Below, piece after piece: positions 39,301 to 53,393 of a DNA stretch of 64,000 nucleotides. Source of the DNA: Panonychus citri (lineage: Eukaryota; Arthropoda; Arachnida; Trombidiformes; Tetranychidae); the NCBI RefSeq assembly GCF_014898815.1, contig NW_026515546.1, forward strand, positions 3,458,501-3,522,500, read 5' to 3'. The notes under the pieces are model-generated. The model saw nothing but the letters and a program-made list of their open reading frames with translations, did no database searches and was not told the origin of the DNA. The position numbers were made by a program, and so were the translations under genes. Position 1 is the first letter of the stretch. Each line of letters opens with the position of its first letter.

Positions 39301-42300
39301 CATAATCATAAGCAGGGATTTGAATATGAAACGGAAACAGTTGATAAAATTGTGTCAACGTAAGATTATTGTTCATTATGATGATGATGATTATCATTTG
39401 TTATCCTTTGGTTTTCATGGATAAAGTTGAGTATATAAATATGATTATCATGATATCAGGAAGTTCGTGTTGGTATGAGACGATATATTTATAGAAGAAA
39501 AAAGTTCTAAGTATCGACTGTGAATGAAACTTTTTTTTTCCAAATAAGGGAAATAAAATTTTCTATCAAATTTGAAAACTGGGAGGAGGCGGAAGTGGAT
39601 TGAGCTTATGTATACACACACAGGCAATTCTTTGGTAAGATTAGGAAGTGGAAAATTGTTCCGGTAAAAGTCATAAGAAAAAAAAAGAGTTTCAAAGAAA
39701 ATCAGGGAGAAAAAAAAGTTCTTCTGGTATGAATTCCCTGGAAATAGTTTTTATATTGTAAACATGACGATCGATTCATGATTATTCATGGCTACAGTTT
39801 CATCGGAATTCATTTGAGTGAATAAGTAACACGTTTTCTTCATGTTTGGATAACATTCTGAATTACACCATGAAGAATGACAATTTATTCATATCAATGT
39901 TTGGTGATTGTTGTGGTCACTCATTGGTGTTAGATATTAGAGTTGAATTGGAAGTTGATTAGAATCTTAATTCCTGGTTCGATAAACTAAATCACAGTTC
40001 GAAGTGAATAATTTCCATGATAATCAGTTCAATGGCATTTATGAAGTCAGAACTTTTTTTCCTCTTCCCTTAACATCATCTCCCTATCGTCATCATCAGT
40101 ATTACGTGTTAGTTTTATCGTCTCAAGTTAATCTTAAAACAATGAGTCTTTTTTCATGGACTATCAACCTAATTATCATTCTCATCATTAAGATGATGAT
40201 GATGATGATAATGGATCATCATTCTAATGAGTAGATGAAGATGATAATCAAAAGGTAAGATTTTATCATGAGGTATACAATGTTTACCATATTGTAAAGC
40301 TAATTGTAGTTTAATTTTATCTCCATCTTAATCTAACTGAGTTTAGTCTGAGAAATATAATCAATACAAACTTACAGAGTTTCATTTTGTTTCCATGGTT
40401 TTCACTCAATTTCAGTGCTCACTCAGCATCATGAATATTGTCACTAACTTGATGGGTTCACCTTAGGCCTTGAAATTGCCTTTTTCATGTTCATAGACTC
40501 TCATTCAATAGAAACTAAGATAAGTCTCAGATTCTGGTTCCATCATGAATCTTTATGGATCTATTGAGAATTCAAGATTCATCATTTATCTGGGAATGAT
40601 GATGAGCTCCTTGTATTAATATCTCATCTCTAATGTTCATCAATTGATCAGTATTTTCATCTCCTATGACAATTAACCGACTCTACTATTACCATTTATA
40701 TCGATTAATAATATTATCTATCCAAAGATGACTTTTTCTTTATAAGTTTCGAAAAAGTTTAAATACTTTGGACAGTTCTTTGAAAACATCGAACTGATTT
40801 TCTATGCTAATTTTGACAAATACGGAAAAGGAAATAATTTCTCATCAAAACCATCAACATCCTCAGAATTAAATTCACTTTGATTGATTAACTGATTTCA
40901 CGAGTGACTATTTGATCTGATTGGGTTAGAACTTTTTTTTTGTCTCCTTATGTCGACCGAGAAAAAAAAAGGAAAAACAAAAAGTTAGAACTATTTAGAA
41001 CTCGATATTAAGTTGATAAGTTACGACTATTTTTCCACTCCAATAACAGAGACATTTTTGGTTTTTCTTGTTCAGTTTCAATCTATCATAAGAATCAAGA
41101 TTGTTCAGATTGATTGAAAAAAAAGTCATGATGATGAAGAAGAAGACAAATAGAGAATAGCAATAAGATGATGATGAATGAAAAGATGAAGATGAAAAGG
41201 AAACAAAAAAGTTCGAGGCAGTTTCTTTCTTTCTCTCTTAGTATTTTTTATTAACTCGAAAGATGAAGAAAAATTAGTAATAGTTTCGAACTGAACAAAA
41301 GTTCACAATTCGAGTAGTGAGATTGTAAATGGAGGGGCAAATAGGAGGAGAGAGAAAAAAATCAGATTCCTTTTCATGGTAAATACCATCATGAACTTTC
41401 ATGAGCTAACCTACTTTTCTGGTAAAAATATTTTTCTGCCTCTTCTTTAGACAAGATTGATTCATTTTGATTCCATTTGTAAACTTTTCATTCAGCTCAG
41501 AACTTTTGTTTCCATTTCCTATCCCCTTCCACCCACTCGTCCAATTTCACCACAATTTCAACGTCATTCCCTGGAAATCCCAAACTGACCATTTACCTGA
41601 CGTTGGTGATTAACTTTCTTCCGAACTTTTTTTCTTTCAGTCATTCTTAATTCATGGCTATCATCGTGTCTCTAATAAGATATGGGTAACTTAATATATA
41701 TTAAGATGTTCTTAGATGTTTATTCAAAAATAAAACATGAACTTGACTCCATGCATGATAAAGTTTCACATGAAAGTTTTGAGTATAAAATGTGATTATC
41801 AATTCCATTGGGATTTTTCATTGAGAACTAATTTTATACTCGATTCTGAGTGGAAGAATTTAATTTATCTCTATGAAAATAGAAACTCTATAACTTTCAA
41901 CACCCTAATGTTGATGAACTATTTATGATATTCCATGAGAATGTTTCAAAAAGTTCAATTCTAATTCAATGGTATTCAGATTCTATTCTATTCTTTTCTT
42001 TTCTTTTCTCATGGATATCACCAGAATTGTTTCATTTCTCACCTAGGCTTACATAATTATCTCTCTCTCTCTCTCTCTCAAGAATTAGATTATATCAGAA
42101 TAAATCAATGATTTAATTCAATTCCAATTATTTTTATTATCCTTTTCATTATAAGTCTTGAGAAAAAAAAAGAATGAGAAAAATTTTTTTTGCATCGAAC
42201 TTGAAAAAAGTTCTAACATGCATATTCGAGAGCGGGTAAATATTTCAGGATAACATTTCTACACAATGAGCCGGAAGCAATTCCATCAACAATTTATAAG

Positions 42301-44088
42301 TAAATTCAATTTAAATTGTAATGATATTTTCTTACAACAAAACAATGAAGATAAAGAACAATTTAAATTGTTAATTACACCATTAGTTGATTTGTTTTCT
42401 CCAATCTCAAAGAACCATTAATAATTTATACCACAAATTAACAATCAATTCTAATTTCAAGTTCGATAAAGTTTATCATTCTCAAACTTTCAACAACAAC
42501 GATAATCTCAATTATCATTGGAACAATTTTCTGTCTCGAAATTTATTGATAACATAATGAATTTTGAACAATCGATTCTGTTGAACAAGATGATTAACTT
42601 GATCATCTGTTAATATTAATAAATTGTCCTTCTCATCCCATTAACATTATAAACTTGACCTAAATTTGATTATTAACCCACTGTTGATATATTTGTTATC
42701 CTGATTAGATTAATTTTCTGTAATCATTGGGGAAAATGATCCAACAATCAATAATTTATATATTGAAAGTTACTACGATGTGTCATTACGATTATCAATA
42801 TATATTATTAATATTACGATAATATTAATGATCATCAGCTTCTTCAATGACAAAGTTTTAACTCTGAGAGTTTATTTTTTTTTCCAGGAAAAGTTATCAT
42901 GTAATTGACTCAGATTATGAGGTTTGTTGTAATTCCACCACCACCACCACCATGAAACCCACCTCACTTATCCCAACACTCTGTTCATCATGATACTTGT
43001 TGTTGTTTTCCACTGATTCCTCATGCTGATATCTGAAAGCCTTTTCCATTTCCCTGAGTTTATATTTCCTTCATGAATTTTATGATGTATTTAACTTTGG
43101 ATCAAATTTCAATTTGATTTTCAATTGATGATAAATGACGGAAACGGAAGAGAGAGAGAGAGAGAGAGAGAGAGTAAGTCAACTACTGAGTCAAGAATTG
43201 AAACCCTTGAAATGTGAGATGAATATGATAGATTCATGAAGAATCTGCCTGAAAACGAGAGTCGTAATCATCATGAAAATTTCAATTCTCTCTCTCTCTC
43301 GATTTGAATGGATCATGGAAATAAAATTTCTGACAAGATTTTACAGATTATAATGATCATCATGTAATAACGATAACTCATAAGTTTAGGAATTTCTTTG
43401 TTGGAAAACAAAATTTTCACCAATATTTTCAAGTCTCTTGATCATGAGGATCAAAAATTAGGTCAACATTTTTTTTTAATTTACTTACGATTCAAGTGTA
43501 ATTATTGTAATAATATTACATGAAAATTTCTCAGTCAAAAACATGATGAAAGTTAATTTGAAATTCTGAGATTCAACAATCAAATCAATGTTTAAATTTA
43601 ATTACTCAAATTACAATCAACAGCTCATTGTTATATTGATATGCTACATTGGTTAATAATTTATAACTGATTATTAAAAAATTATATTGAATTTTTAATG
43701 AAAATTTATCATCAATTTTGTTTTTCTCAACAATAAGTATAAAAGATACTTGAGATTCATATTCAAATATTTGACCTACATTTTGTTATATTTATCATGG
43801 AAACTGTTTTCTCACCATCATGATATCTTGAGGTTTTGACACTTTTAGGTGATTTTTTTTGTTCTGTAAACAAACAATCATGATGATGACAAAATAAGGA
43901 AGAAGAAGAAGAAAAAATCAAGACTGGATGATAATGATGAGTGAGTGAAATTTTCCAGAATCGAAAATAAAATAACAACAAAGAGCTTGAGTTTCCATGA
44001 AATTTCATGATGATGGTGCTGATTAATATTGAGAATTATCATTCATTGTGTCTGATGTTGTTACTCTTGCAAATGAACAGAACATTAT

Positions 44089-44148
<60 letters not shown>

Positions 44149-47100
44149 ATCGGTATCAATGGAAAGGTTCAGAGCTTCATGGAAATTCATGATACACGAG
44201 AAAAAAAGATAAACATGATGATTATGATGAATGAAAAGTTGTGAAGAAAAAAGAAAGTGAAAGACTTCAGAGAATTAGAATTACTTAAGAGATTCTAATA
44301 TGGAAGCTTAATATTACCATGAATAGTATTTGTATCATGATAAACTCTTGATTCTGAATCAATTCTGATGTTTCTTATTATACTCATGACAATAAGCGAT
44401 ATTATTACTATAACATGAATATGAATTAACTCAAATAATAATCTTCCATTTTCAAGATTAATATTTTTCCTCTTTTTCATTCTTGATCCCAAAATAATAC
44501 TCATATTCTGAATAATATTAATATCGAGCCTGAACAGGAAAAAAAAAGATTCTAATTTCCAATCAAATGAACAATTTGATCTCAATCACAAAGTCTTAAT
44601 TATCATGTTAACTCAAATGGAGAACCATTCATAATTAATATAAAGCCAATTGAACTAACTAATTAATTCATCCAGCTAATTGTTCAATTAGATGTGGAAT
44701 CATATTGGCATCATTAATAGAGTTTAATACAATAATAATAACTATTAGATTGTTCATCATCATGGTGTGTGTGTGCTCATGATGAACTTGATTTTACCTT
44801 GGAAAAAAAAGATGAGGGAGAAAACAAAAATTCATGGATGATATTAATAATACTCATTGGGAGTTGGATAATCTAGTTGTTGTTTATAAACATATGAGTA
44901 TTATTATCATGTGAAAAAAAGTATCAACCTTATTTAGAGTAACATTTATCTTCATCTTCATCCCCTCATCTTCAATTCAGGTTCATTAGTAAAAATAGCT
45001 CGTGAGGATGCGGAGGAGTAGGTCTTTGGTATTGATGGTGATGGTGGTGGAGGTGGAGGTTGTGGTGTTGATGTGGTGGTGGTGGTGACCTTCATCTACT
45101 TCTGAGTCTATGGAACTAGTTGAATATTAGCTTATCCAGTTAGATGGTAAATCTCAACATGTAATATTTATATTGACGTGACAACCTGTTGATGAAAATA
45201 AGATAAACCGTTGGTCCAACTGAACATGATTATCGATTTTAATTTGTTCATCTAATCATTTGGGTCTTTACATGTTAGTAAATTGTTGTTATCACTAATC
45301 AATAATAAGATGCCCAGAGATTATTATTACTAATCTTGAGGCTTTTTTTTTGCTTCTTGGTTGATAAACATTATCGATACGGTAAATTGTGTTAATCTAA
45401 TTCTGTTTGCAACCAGAGTAAAAAAATAAAACAAACTTTCTACCTGAGATTATTAACAAAAAAAAACAAGAAAATGTCGATTAAGTTAATTGCGATGATC
45501 ATAATGATGTGAACACAAAAATCTTACTGGACACTGTAATCACTTGTCCAGGACTCTGAGATTCTGTTCATAAGTTGATGATAATATTCATCGGGCAAGT
45601 TGATGAAACTGAAACTTATCATGGAACTGAACATGTTCATTATCTTATGCTAAGACTAATAATAAAGATGATGAAATTAAGAAATTCGCATCACATAGAG
45701 AGAGAGAGAGGAGGGAAGGAGATGCTGATCCATTTACTATTGGGAATTATGCTATTTTTTGCCTCATCTTCAATCTTAATCATCATTGATAAACAACCAT
45801 AAATGTAGGCGGAAGATGAAGATGAACAAAAAGTGATAAAAATAATCACATCAATGTAACAAATGAGCATAAATATGATCCCTATTATTTAATATCTATC
45901 TTGAAATTCAGCTCTGAATATAAGAGTGATAAATATTATCTCCGAATCTGAATGCCCAGAGATTTTTTCTAGTCTGATTCACCACCATGGAGATCTCTCT
46001 CTCTCTCTCTCTTAGTGAATATGTGTCTCTTTGTATTCAGATGAAAATCTCCTGGAAATGTCATCGTCAACATCACCATGAACTGCAATTTAATATAATT
46101 GTGTCAATATTGTTCATCATTGGAAATCATGAAACTTGATGGTGAAACAAATCAAAACTAATTAACCACTCAAACATTATGATGAATAATCAGACTTTAA
46201 CTGTCATTCATTATGATGATGTAAATGTTTACTCATTGATTAACAATTTGAATGATAAAAATTAATCATAAATCTAATGTTTACCTGACTTATTAGAATT
46301 GACTCGTTGATTAGTCTGATAACAATTGTCTCATTGCAATTAAAGTTTTATCACCAGCTAATCAAATGAAAACTGTGTCAAGGTACAAGTTTAATTTTCA
46401 ATTCAATTGCGATTGTTGATCAACAACAATAATCATACAAATAGATTATGATTATTATTGATTCTGAACAATAAGTACACAGCTTTTCATGAGGATAAAT
46501 AACAACATGATTAAGTTTCATGATTATTTCAATTATCTGAAATTTCATTTAACATTCATTGAGAGGTAAAAGTTGAATTTTATCAACAATTGAGTTCTTA
46601 ATTCAATTTTATTACCACAATTTTCATGATGATGATCATTTTTTTGCCTTGTTGTTGTTGTTGTTGGACTAATAAATTTGGAGATAAAATTTTACCTTGA
46701 AATCGATATGATTCAAACATATAATGATTATCGTTGTAACTGAAAATAGGTTGGAATCCCTTTTCATTGCCATGAGAATTTCAATCATGATAATGTTTCA
46801 ACTTCTTACCCTTTCATGATAAAGTTGAAAATTTATTATTATAATAAAAGTTTCAAATCGAAACTCTTAAAAATAGTTTTCTATTCAATTGAACCGCAAA
46901 TATTATTTCATGATGATGATTATCATCATTACCATGATTATAATCTTGAAGATGATTTTTTTCACTTGAATTTCCTATTTCGTCAGAGCTTTTCAATTTT
47001 ATTTCTTTTTTAAAATTATTTTCGAGTTTTCGGAAAGTTCTTAGGCATTCATATTCCAATTTTCCTCAGAATTTGAATATTTTTCTCTCTCTTTTATTCA

Positions 47101-50100
47101 TAGCTCATTGTTCATCTCAAGTTGTTTATTGTAACTGATTCAAGGTGAAAGTTCACCATGAATTTCAACCTCAAGCTTTGAGAAATTCATATGAATCTTT
47201 AATGTTACTATAAGTTGAAACGATTAACAGTTCAATGGATAAATTTGAAACTTTGGACTGACCAGAGGTTAGAATCAAGTCCAATCATGGTGTCGATGGT
47301 CATTCCCTGTCAATTATTATCGTCAACAGTTGAGTTTTTTTATTATTAACTTTCCATTGGTCAAGGTAATTAAATAACTGACTTTTCTGATGAAAATTGT
47401 AGTGGTCAATTGACTGGACAACAGTAATTCATTGAATCAATAACAATAAGCCAACAGACAATGACACTAAAATGACCAATGGTCAAAAGTTTTAACAACT
47501 TGATCAATGATTTAATTAGTGGAAACGTTTTTTTTGCCTGCTCATCAGATAATCAATGAACATAATTAACCAGTAATCAAACTGATTAAATCATTGATTA
47601 AACCTAATGTATTGTCATCGTAGGTCAGTTGTTAACAATATTACAAATGGATAATCAGTTGATTGACAGTTAACAGAATCATAGAGTGGACATTAAATCA
47701 CGATGGACAATCAATGAATTGTGATTATAATTATATCCGATAACAGGAAGACATGGGAAAAAAATAGGAAAGTAATTTAATCATAGGCAATAAGTTATAA
47801 TATAAATCGACAACAATTAAGATTAATCATGAAAACGAGAAAAAAATAATTTTTTTGTTACTCTGGTCAATGAGACTTTGGTTTATCCAGTGATCCCTTG
47901 ATTGTCATTAACTTTAACCATAATCAATGGTCACCATATTAATAGGGTTAATAGTGAAAATGACCAACAGGGTAATCAATGGATTAGAGTTAATCAAGAT
48001 TAGACTTTGTTTTTTTATTATTATTATCGTGATCATTATTGCTAATGTATCATCATAATCATCATCAATATCATAATCAATTTGATTCAATGTCCAAGTC
48101 CTTGGACCTTTCGATAGCTTTGATGAAACCCCGATTGACACACTTAATTGTTACAATCAGATGGTATCAAATCAACGACAACAATTGAAAGTTTATTATC
48201 ATTACAATTGTTGGGTTATTAGTCCATCCGAAGCAACGTGAAAGTAGGTTAAGTATACGTGTTATTAAATATCTCATTTTTGTTGGCTAACTGTTGTCCA
48301 TCATAATGACCACTGGTCAAGATGAAGTAACTTGTTCAGTTTGTTATCATTGATCATCAATAAAAAAAACTGATCCTCTTTGATAATGTTCATCATAATT
48401 AAGAGACAGAGAGAGAGAGAGAGACCCGGAACTCAATTACAACAAGGAGAGAGAGAGAGGGAGAGATGATTTCGATATGTAAGTGCATTAGAACAAAAAG
48501 TTTCGTCGAGAGATAAAGTTAATATCGAAGGTGATTTATAAATAGAAACACTTACCTATCCACAGAAACGGCCACAAGGGTATTAATACTGGCACTTACG
48601 GCCACTCCCTGTAAGTAAGAAACGGCTTTGCACATGAAAAGTCCTAATATCCAGGCTACGGAAAAGGAAATAAGGAAAAGAAGAAAAAAAGGAAAAAAAT
48701 CAATCGATCAAAATTCATTAAATCTAAAAGTGCTTTCGATAAGAATCTTATCCAACTTTCCCAAAATTAGGTCAACTTTTCAGATCATTCCGGAAGCATT
48801 TTATTACCCTACCGACTCCCTGACCTACCGAAATCCTTATAAACACAAACTCTCAGTCAAGTAAACAACTTTAATCAGATAAAACAATTAATGAGTTCGT
48901 CGCAAAGTATAAATGATGAAACAAAAAAAAAGAGCTCTGAGATCTAATAATCATTACCACTGGTCAGTTATTAATACTTTGGACCCTCTACTAGTCACTT
49001 ACAGGGTATTAAAGTAAGTATGTAAACCTTAATAGATACTGAGGGTTAGACAGTTAGTTGATGATGAAATCTTATTATTGTTTATATCATGAAATTATCA
49101 TTCCATAGGGTTAAGATAAGCATGAGAAGAAAAAACTCTGAACTTGAACAGTATATTTGGATAGTAATATTATTATCATGACTCTGGATATGGAAGTGGA
49201 AAACCGTTATTATCAGATGAGAATGAGGTCAGTCCATTGGATTGACCAGTCCAGTCAGGATTATGATTAAACCCCTTTGGTGAATAATATCTTATCATTC
49301 TCATGTTATCTTCAATTTCTGAATCATTTCCATGAGCAACTTGTCATCTCTGATTTCTTGATACTCTTTACTTATCTAAGAAAAAAAAATATCTAACTAA
49401 GTTATCATCATTATCTTCATCATCATTATCAACAACAACAACAACGATGACAACAACAACATGATCTTCATGATACTAACTTATTGTATTTCCACTTCCT
49501 TATTGTTTTTCAACTGTTAACTCATTCATGATTAATACTAATCATGAATGACCATGATTATGATTATTATTATTGTTGTTGTTACTCCCACTTTCAATGT
49601 CTATGTGATTAACTGATTGTTGATTAAGTTAATTTTTTTTTTCTTCCTCTTTCTCCAATCAAAATAACCAAGATTCAGGGTAAATCTAAATGTGAAATTG
49701 TAATCAACTAATCATTCTGATCGCTTAATCATTATCATTTAATAATAATAATAATCAAGATTATTTGATGACATGAAGAAGTAAATTGTTGATGATGATT
49801 TATTATGATAATTTAGTAAATAGTTACAATTTATATATCGATTCAGTTTCAATTCTAGATGTTGGAAAAGATATACAATGAATATTATTTTCTGTATGAA
49901 AACTTTTTCTCATTCAACTTGAATCCAGTTATTAATATTTACTTTTATTATCTGTATTAGTAAGTACACTTAACTGTCCACTACTGGTCAGTTGATCAAT
50001 CAACATGATAAAACTCCTATTATTATTGAAATTGAAATTGAAACATATACACATTCAGTTTTGTTAATCACTAATTAGGTTTGTGACTGTAAGTATGTTG

Positions 50101-51106
50101 ATCATCATCTTGATTCACTTTGATTCATTAGAAGTGTCATTTACATTTCCGGGTATAAATAGTATAAGATGATGATGATGATGATGATAAAAGGCAGAAT
50201 GATGATACTGATCATTTCAATATCTATGGAAACTCAATGAAAAAAAAAAGTTCTGATGTTAACATGGTAACGATAATGATGAAAGTTCTGGTAAACATTT
50301 GTACCCATCATCATCAGAATAATATTAATGATTCAGAAATAGATTCCATTGGAATCTGAAACATTGATATTATTTATTGAATGAACAAGAAAACAACAAA
50401 GTTGTAACTTTTATTTTCTCGAACTTGGTGAAAACTTTGCTCAAGAACCTTGAAAGAAAACGAAAAAGTTTTCAAACTGTTCTAATCAAAAATATATCGA
50501 TAATATTATAAAGGAAAACAGTTTGAAATTCACTTGTTATACAATCAATATAATAATTAACTTAATTGCTAATTGTTAACTTGATATAAAGTTAATTAGT
50601 TGTTAAACTAACCAATCATTACTCATTTTCAAGGTAAAATCATCAATATACAAGTAAACTATTAATTGATAATAAGATGATCATAAATCAATTGGGAAAA
50701 AAAAAGGTTTTTACCTAATTGTTAATTGTTGTTTCTGTTGACAATTTAAGTTGATTGGGTGTTGGATAGGTTATTGATTTAATTAGTTGATTATCTGGTT
50801 ATACTTACGGATGAAAAGATGTCCAATTAAAGTGGGTGGAAGGCAAAATAATAATACAAGTATATCGGCCAATGCGAGATTAACAATGAAATAATTAGTT
50901 ACCGTTCTCATTCGTGGTGACCTGAAAACGACGGCAACAACGGCACTATTACCCACGATTCCCAATATAAACACTATGGTATAAGCGAGACAATATAATA
51001 ATGATACTGATGATGAATATCTTAACCATTTTTCCGGATTAAATTCATTAAAATTAACGGAATCATCTGTTGATGCACTTGTATCACTTTCTAATTCATC
51101 AACCAT
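32613..51106 (-). CDS. Rhodopsin-family neuropeptide GPCR (trissin/orexin-type receptor candidate)
   Basis: Three exons on the minus strand, 51106-50809, 48655-48556 and 33375-32613, join in frame to 386 residues. The product has seven helices: TM1 with GNSAVV, TM2 with NLALADILVL, TM3 with the CK disulphide cysteine and VSASINTLVAVSVDR, then FLAICYPLKC (DRF in place of DRY), ECL2 cysteine in MMFCVESWP, TM6 SWLPLYIIFARFKLGG and TM7 NSCINPILYAFFHKKYRKGF, followed by a CC palmitoylation-type motif. Known: these are class A peptide-receptor signatures, and an intron splitting the DR/Y motif is common in the class. The long IPGETG intracellular loop 3 and QWLGASNSCINPILYAFF resemble arthropod trissin/orexin-related receptors more than NPY or SIFamide types, from memory only. 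It would couple an extracellular neuropeptide to G proteins. ATG at 51106 is chosen because an in-frame TAA lies upstream with no ATG between. Confidence 0.9.
37733..37783. repeat. (TTCAG)5 next to a 23-nt perfect palindrome
   Basis: Five TTCAG units (37733-37757), then ATTATTATTGT and ACAATAATAAT (37761-37783) around a single central T. Confidence 0.85.
44093..44146. repeat. (GA)n microsatellite, longest in window
   Basis: About 27 uninterrupted GA units in GPCR intron 2. Confidence 0.95.
48556..48655 (-). CDS. GPCR exon 2: TM3
   Basis: A 100-nt exon with acceptor TTCCGTAG and donor GTAAGT on the minus strand. It reads PWILGLFMCKAVSYLQGVAV then SASINTLVAVSVDR, the first extracellular loop with its conserved Trp and Cys and the whole of TM3, ending within the Arg codon of DR. 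Too short to stand out as an open frame, but it supplies the only missing helix with correct phases (1 in, 2 out). Confidence 0.9.
48656..50808. other. GPCR intron 1 (2.15 kb)
   Basis: AT-rich, with an ACA/AAC repeat near 49434-49460 and a GAT run near 50168-50190. Nothing gene-like. Confidence 0.7.
50809..51106 (-). CDS. GPCR exon 1: N-terminus, TM1, TM2
   Basis: Starts ATG GTT GAT GAA. It encodes an acidic N-tail (VDELESDTSASTDD) of about 37 residues without a signal peptide, then TM1 (GIVGNSAVVAVVF), the loop RSPRMRTVTNYF and TM2 (NLALADILVLLFCLPPTLI). The last phase-1 base joins exon 2 to give GHLFI-PWILG. Donor GTAAGT. Confidence 0.9.
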
Positions 51107-53236
51107 CACTGTGTCCAGTTTGATATTACCAATGGTCTCCAGGATTATTTATTTAATTGTGATTGTTGTTTTCGTAAACAACAATCTTATATTGGAAACA
51201 ATTAAGATGAGTAACATTTAATGTTTGAGATTGATGATTATTATTGGAGTTTTAAAACTTAATCAAGTTATTGAAGATTTTTTTTTTACTAATTTTAATT
51301 TAATCCACAAGGTAGATGATAATGATAATTAATAATGGTGATGATGATTAATTGATCTGATCGATGTGATTATGAGGATTTCTGATAATGAATGTTGATT
51401 ATTTTAGTAAAATTTTGACAGTTTTCAGACAAAGTTTTGAAACAATTTAAGATTTTAATGAGTAACTGCTAATGATGAATGTTAATTGTCTTTGATACTT
51501 AATGATGGTTATAATTGGGATTCGATGATTGGAAAACTTTTCAAACTCATACTTGAAAGTTAAACGTTCAACTGAACAAATATGAAAGTTCTGGGTATAG
51601 AATAGTTGTAATTGAGTGGGGTGGATGACGATGATGATGATGTGAGAGGGAGAGATGATAAACATGAAGATGTGAGTCCGGTGGATTTGAAGATTTTCAT
51701 GGAGATAAAAAAATTCCCACTGCCATCTATTAGTTCATCAGTAGTAACTGAATAAATTCTGTGCAATAAAAGATAAACTCACTGAACATGATCAGAGAAA
51801 AAGTGACTTGAGAACTTTTTTATTACCTGAAAGTTTCTCGATTATTTCTTACGACTTTTGTTAGAACCATTTTCGAAATTACGTTTTTCATTAATATTAT
51901 GAACAATTAACTTTTCCCATTATTCAAATGGCGCTAATTGATTACAGAACCAGAATTTATATATACAACGATTACTTCATTCAATATACACAAGATCGAC
52001 TTGGCTAGTTAGGTTAACTCTCAACTGGTCAAGTCCCTTTTACAAAATCGAATCCCGATTGATCAAATTTTTTTCTCTCAAGAAAAATACAGAATCGACC
52101 AACCAAAATGATTAATACAACTAAACTCTTTTTGCACACTGTCGTCAACTGTTAATTGTCGTATCTAAATTACAACCAATTCCAAAGGTGATAAACATGA
52201 GAATGAATTTCAATTCATTCAACAATCTTCTGGTGACATCTCTTGATTTCTTTTGTTACTTGTTGGGTTTTTGTTTAATTTTCATATTCGCGGTAAATTT
52301 GTTTCGTTTAATTAGATTCATTTCGATCTCTACAAACTTTCATCGTTAAAATTGATCATTTTTGCTCAATTTTGGCGAAAAATTTAACATTTATCGGTCA
52401 AATGTTATGTATTAGGTAATATTTCCTCAGGCATAGACCTTAAAGTGATAAGTAGCAAATAATTTGGGTGAAAAACTGTTGATTAGGTTCAATGAATAAG
52501 GTGAAAACTTTCATCCAATGTAATTGATTATCTAAGATAAATTTTCTCAGGTTAATTGAAAATTTTATCATAATCATGATCATATTCATGGTAATGTTTT
52601 CTGTTTCATGTGATCTGCAAGCTTTAAAATCATGAAACAATTAGACGAGAAGAACAAGGTTATTGTGATTGTGGGAAACAATTAATATATTATCAACAGA
52701 TCATCTAGAGGAATAAATTATCACCCAAACATAATCTACAATTAACCAGCAACAATCAGAAACCCGATAATTTCCCAGTTTCAACCAGGAAATCAAATTA
52801 AACCAGAAAACCCAGAAAATCAACAGTAATTACACCAAGAAAATTCAATATTTTTCTATGTAAATTTGTAAATATTAATTTAATTTTTTGTTTCTTTTCG
52901 TAAATATTAAATTTGATTGCTCATTTCTCCAAAATAATCAATTGTTTTGGATATTAAATTGGATATAATTGTAATGGTTGGTTGAGAAAAATTGGTATCT
53001 AGATGTAAATAATTGGAAGCAAAAAGAAAAGGATTTGGGAATGGAGAGGAAAACAGGAAAAGGAAATGGGTTTAAAAGGATTGGAAAAATAATATATAAA
53101 AGATTATAAAATTATACATATTCTAATCTTTAAGTTAATAATTGATTGTTCATCATCAATCTACAAGTTATATTAATGAATAACTTGGATTGAGACAGAG
53201 AGATATGTTTAGAGAGATGAGATTTTGTTATTTCCT
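51107..53236. other. Intergenic region between GPCR start and transporter A end
   Basis: It should contain the GPCR promoter and the transporter A 3' UTR. The only structured item is the inverted copy of the TATA plus tRNA-like unit at about 51956-52074. The rest is AT-rich without recognisable genes. Confidence 0.6.
51994..52064 (+). other. tRNA-sized segment with A/B-box-like motifs, inverted copy
   Basis: A 71-bp segment with TATATA about 29 bp upstream (51958-51965) and a seven-T run just downstream (52068-52074). It has an A-box-like TTGGCTAGTTAGG near position 8 and a B-box-like AATCGAATCC near the 3' end. The first and last six bases are largely complementary (GATCGA/TTGATC), but the T stem does not pair and no convincing anticodon arm forms, so this is not called a tRNA. 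It is homologous to the minus-strand copies at 58732 and 61873. Confidence 0.4.
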
Positions 53237-53393
53237 TCATTCATTTGAACAATGAATATCAATGTAACATGGCAATGAGAATGCACCAGGAGCCAGAATT
53301 GCTTTTAAAGCCCAAAAAGTACAAGAGATTCCACCAACTACTCCGACGATTATAATCTTATAATAATAAATCTTTTCGAGAATTGTCACTTTC
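53237..53393 (-). CDS. Transporter A exon 5, C-terminus
   Basis: 157 nt with stop TGA at 53239-53237. Encodes KVTILEKIYYYKIIIVG, then VVGGISCTFWALKAILAPGA and ends IDIHCSNE. The IIGGxxxTxxALKxI helix is typical of the C-terminal AAAP segment. Confidence 0.85.

Larger units (their letters stand above)
33376..48555. other. GPCR intron 2 (15.2 kb); no gene seen
   Basis: AT-rich throughout. It contains GA/TC runs (about 35632-35653, 42061-42079, 43149-43174, 44093-44146, 46000-46012), a GGT-rich stretch near 45030-45090, five TTCAG units (37733-37757) beside a 23-nt perfect palindrome (37761-37783), and many short A-run/GTTC or GAAC/T-run motifs. Open frames are short and low complexity. I find no exon of another gene on either strand. 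Confidence 0.7.

Noticed and set aside
44007..44192. Open frame with a long Arg-Glu repeat
   Set aside because: Translation of the GA microsatellite at 44093-44146; no other coding signal.
51994..52064. Genuine tRNA gene
   Set aside because: Length and box-like motifs fit, but the T stem does not pair and there is no clear anticodon arm; called only tRNA-like.
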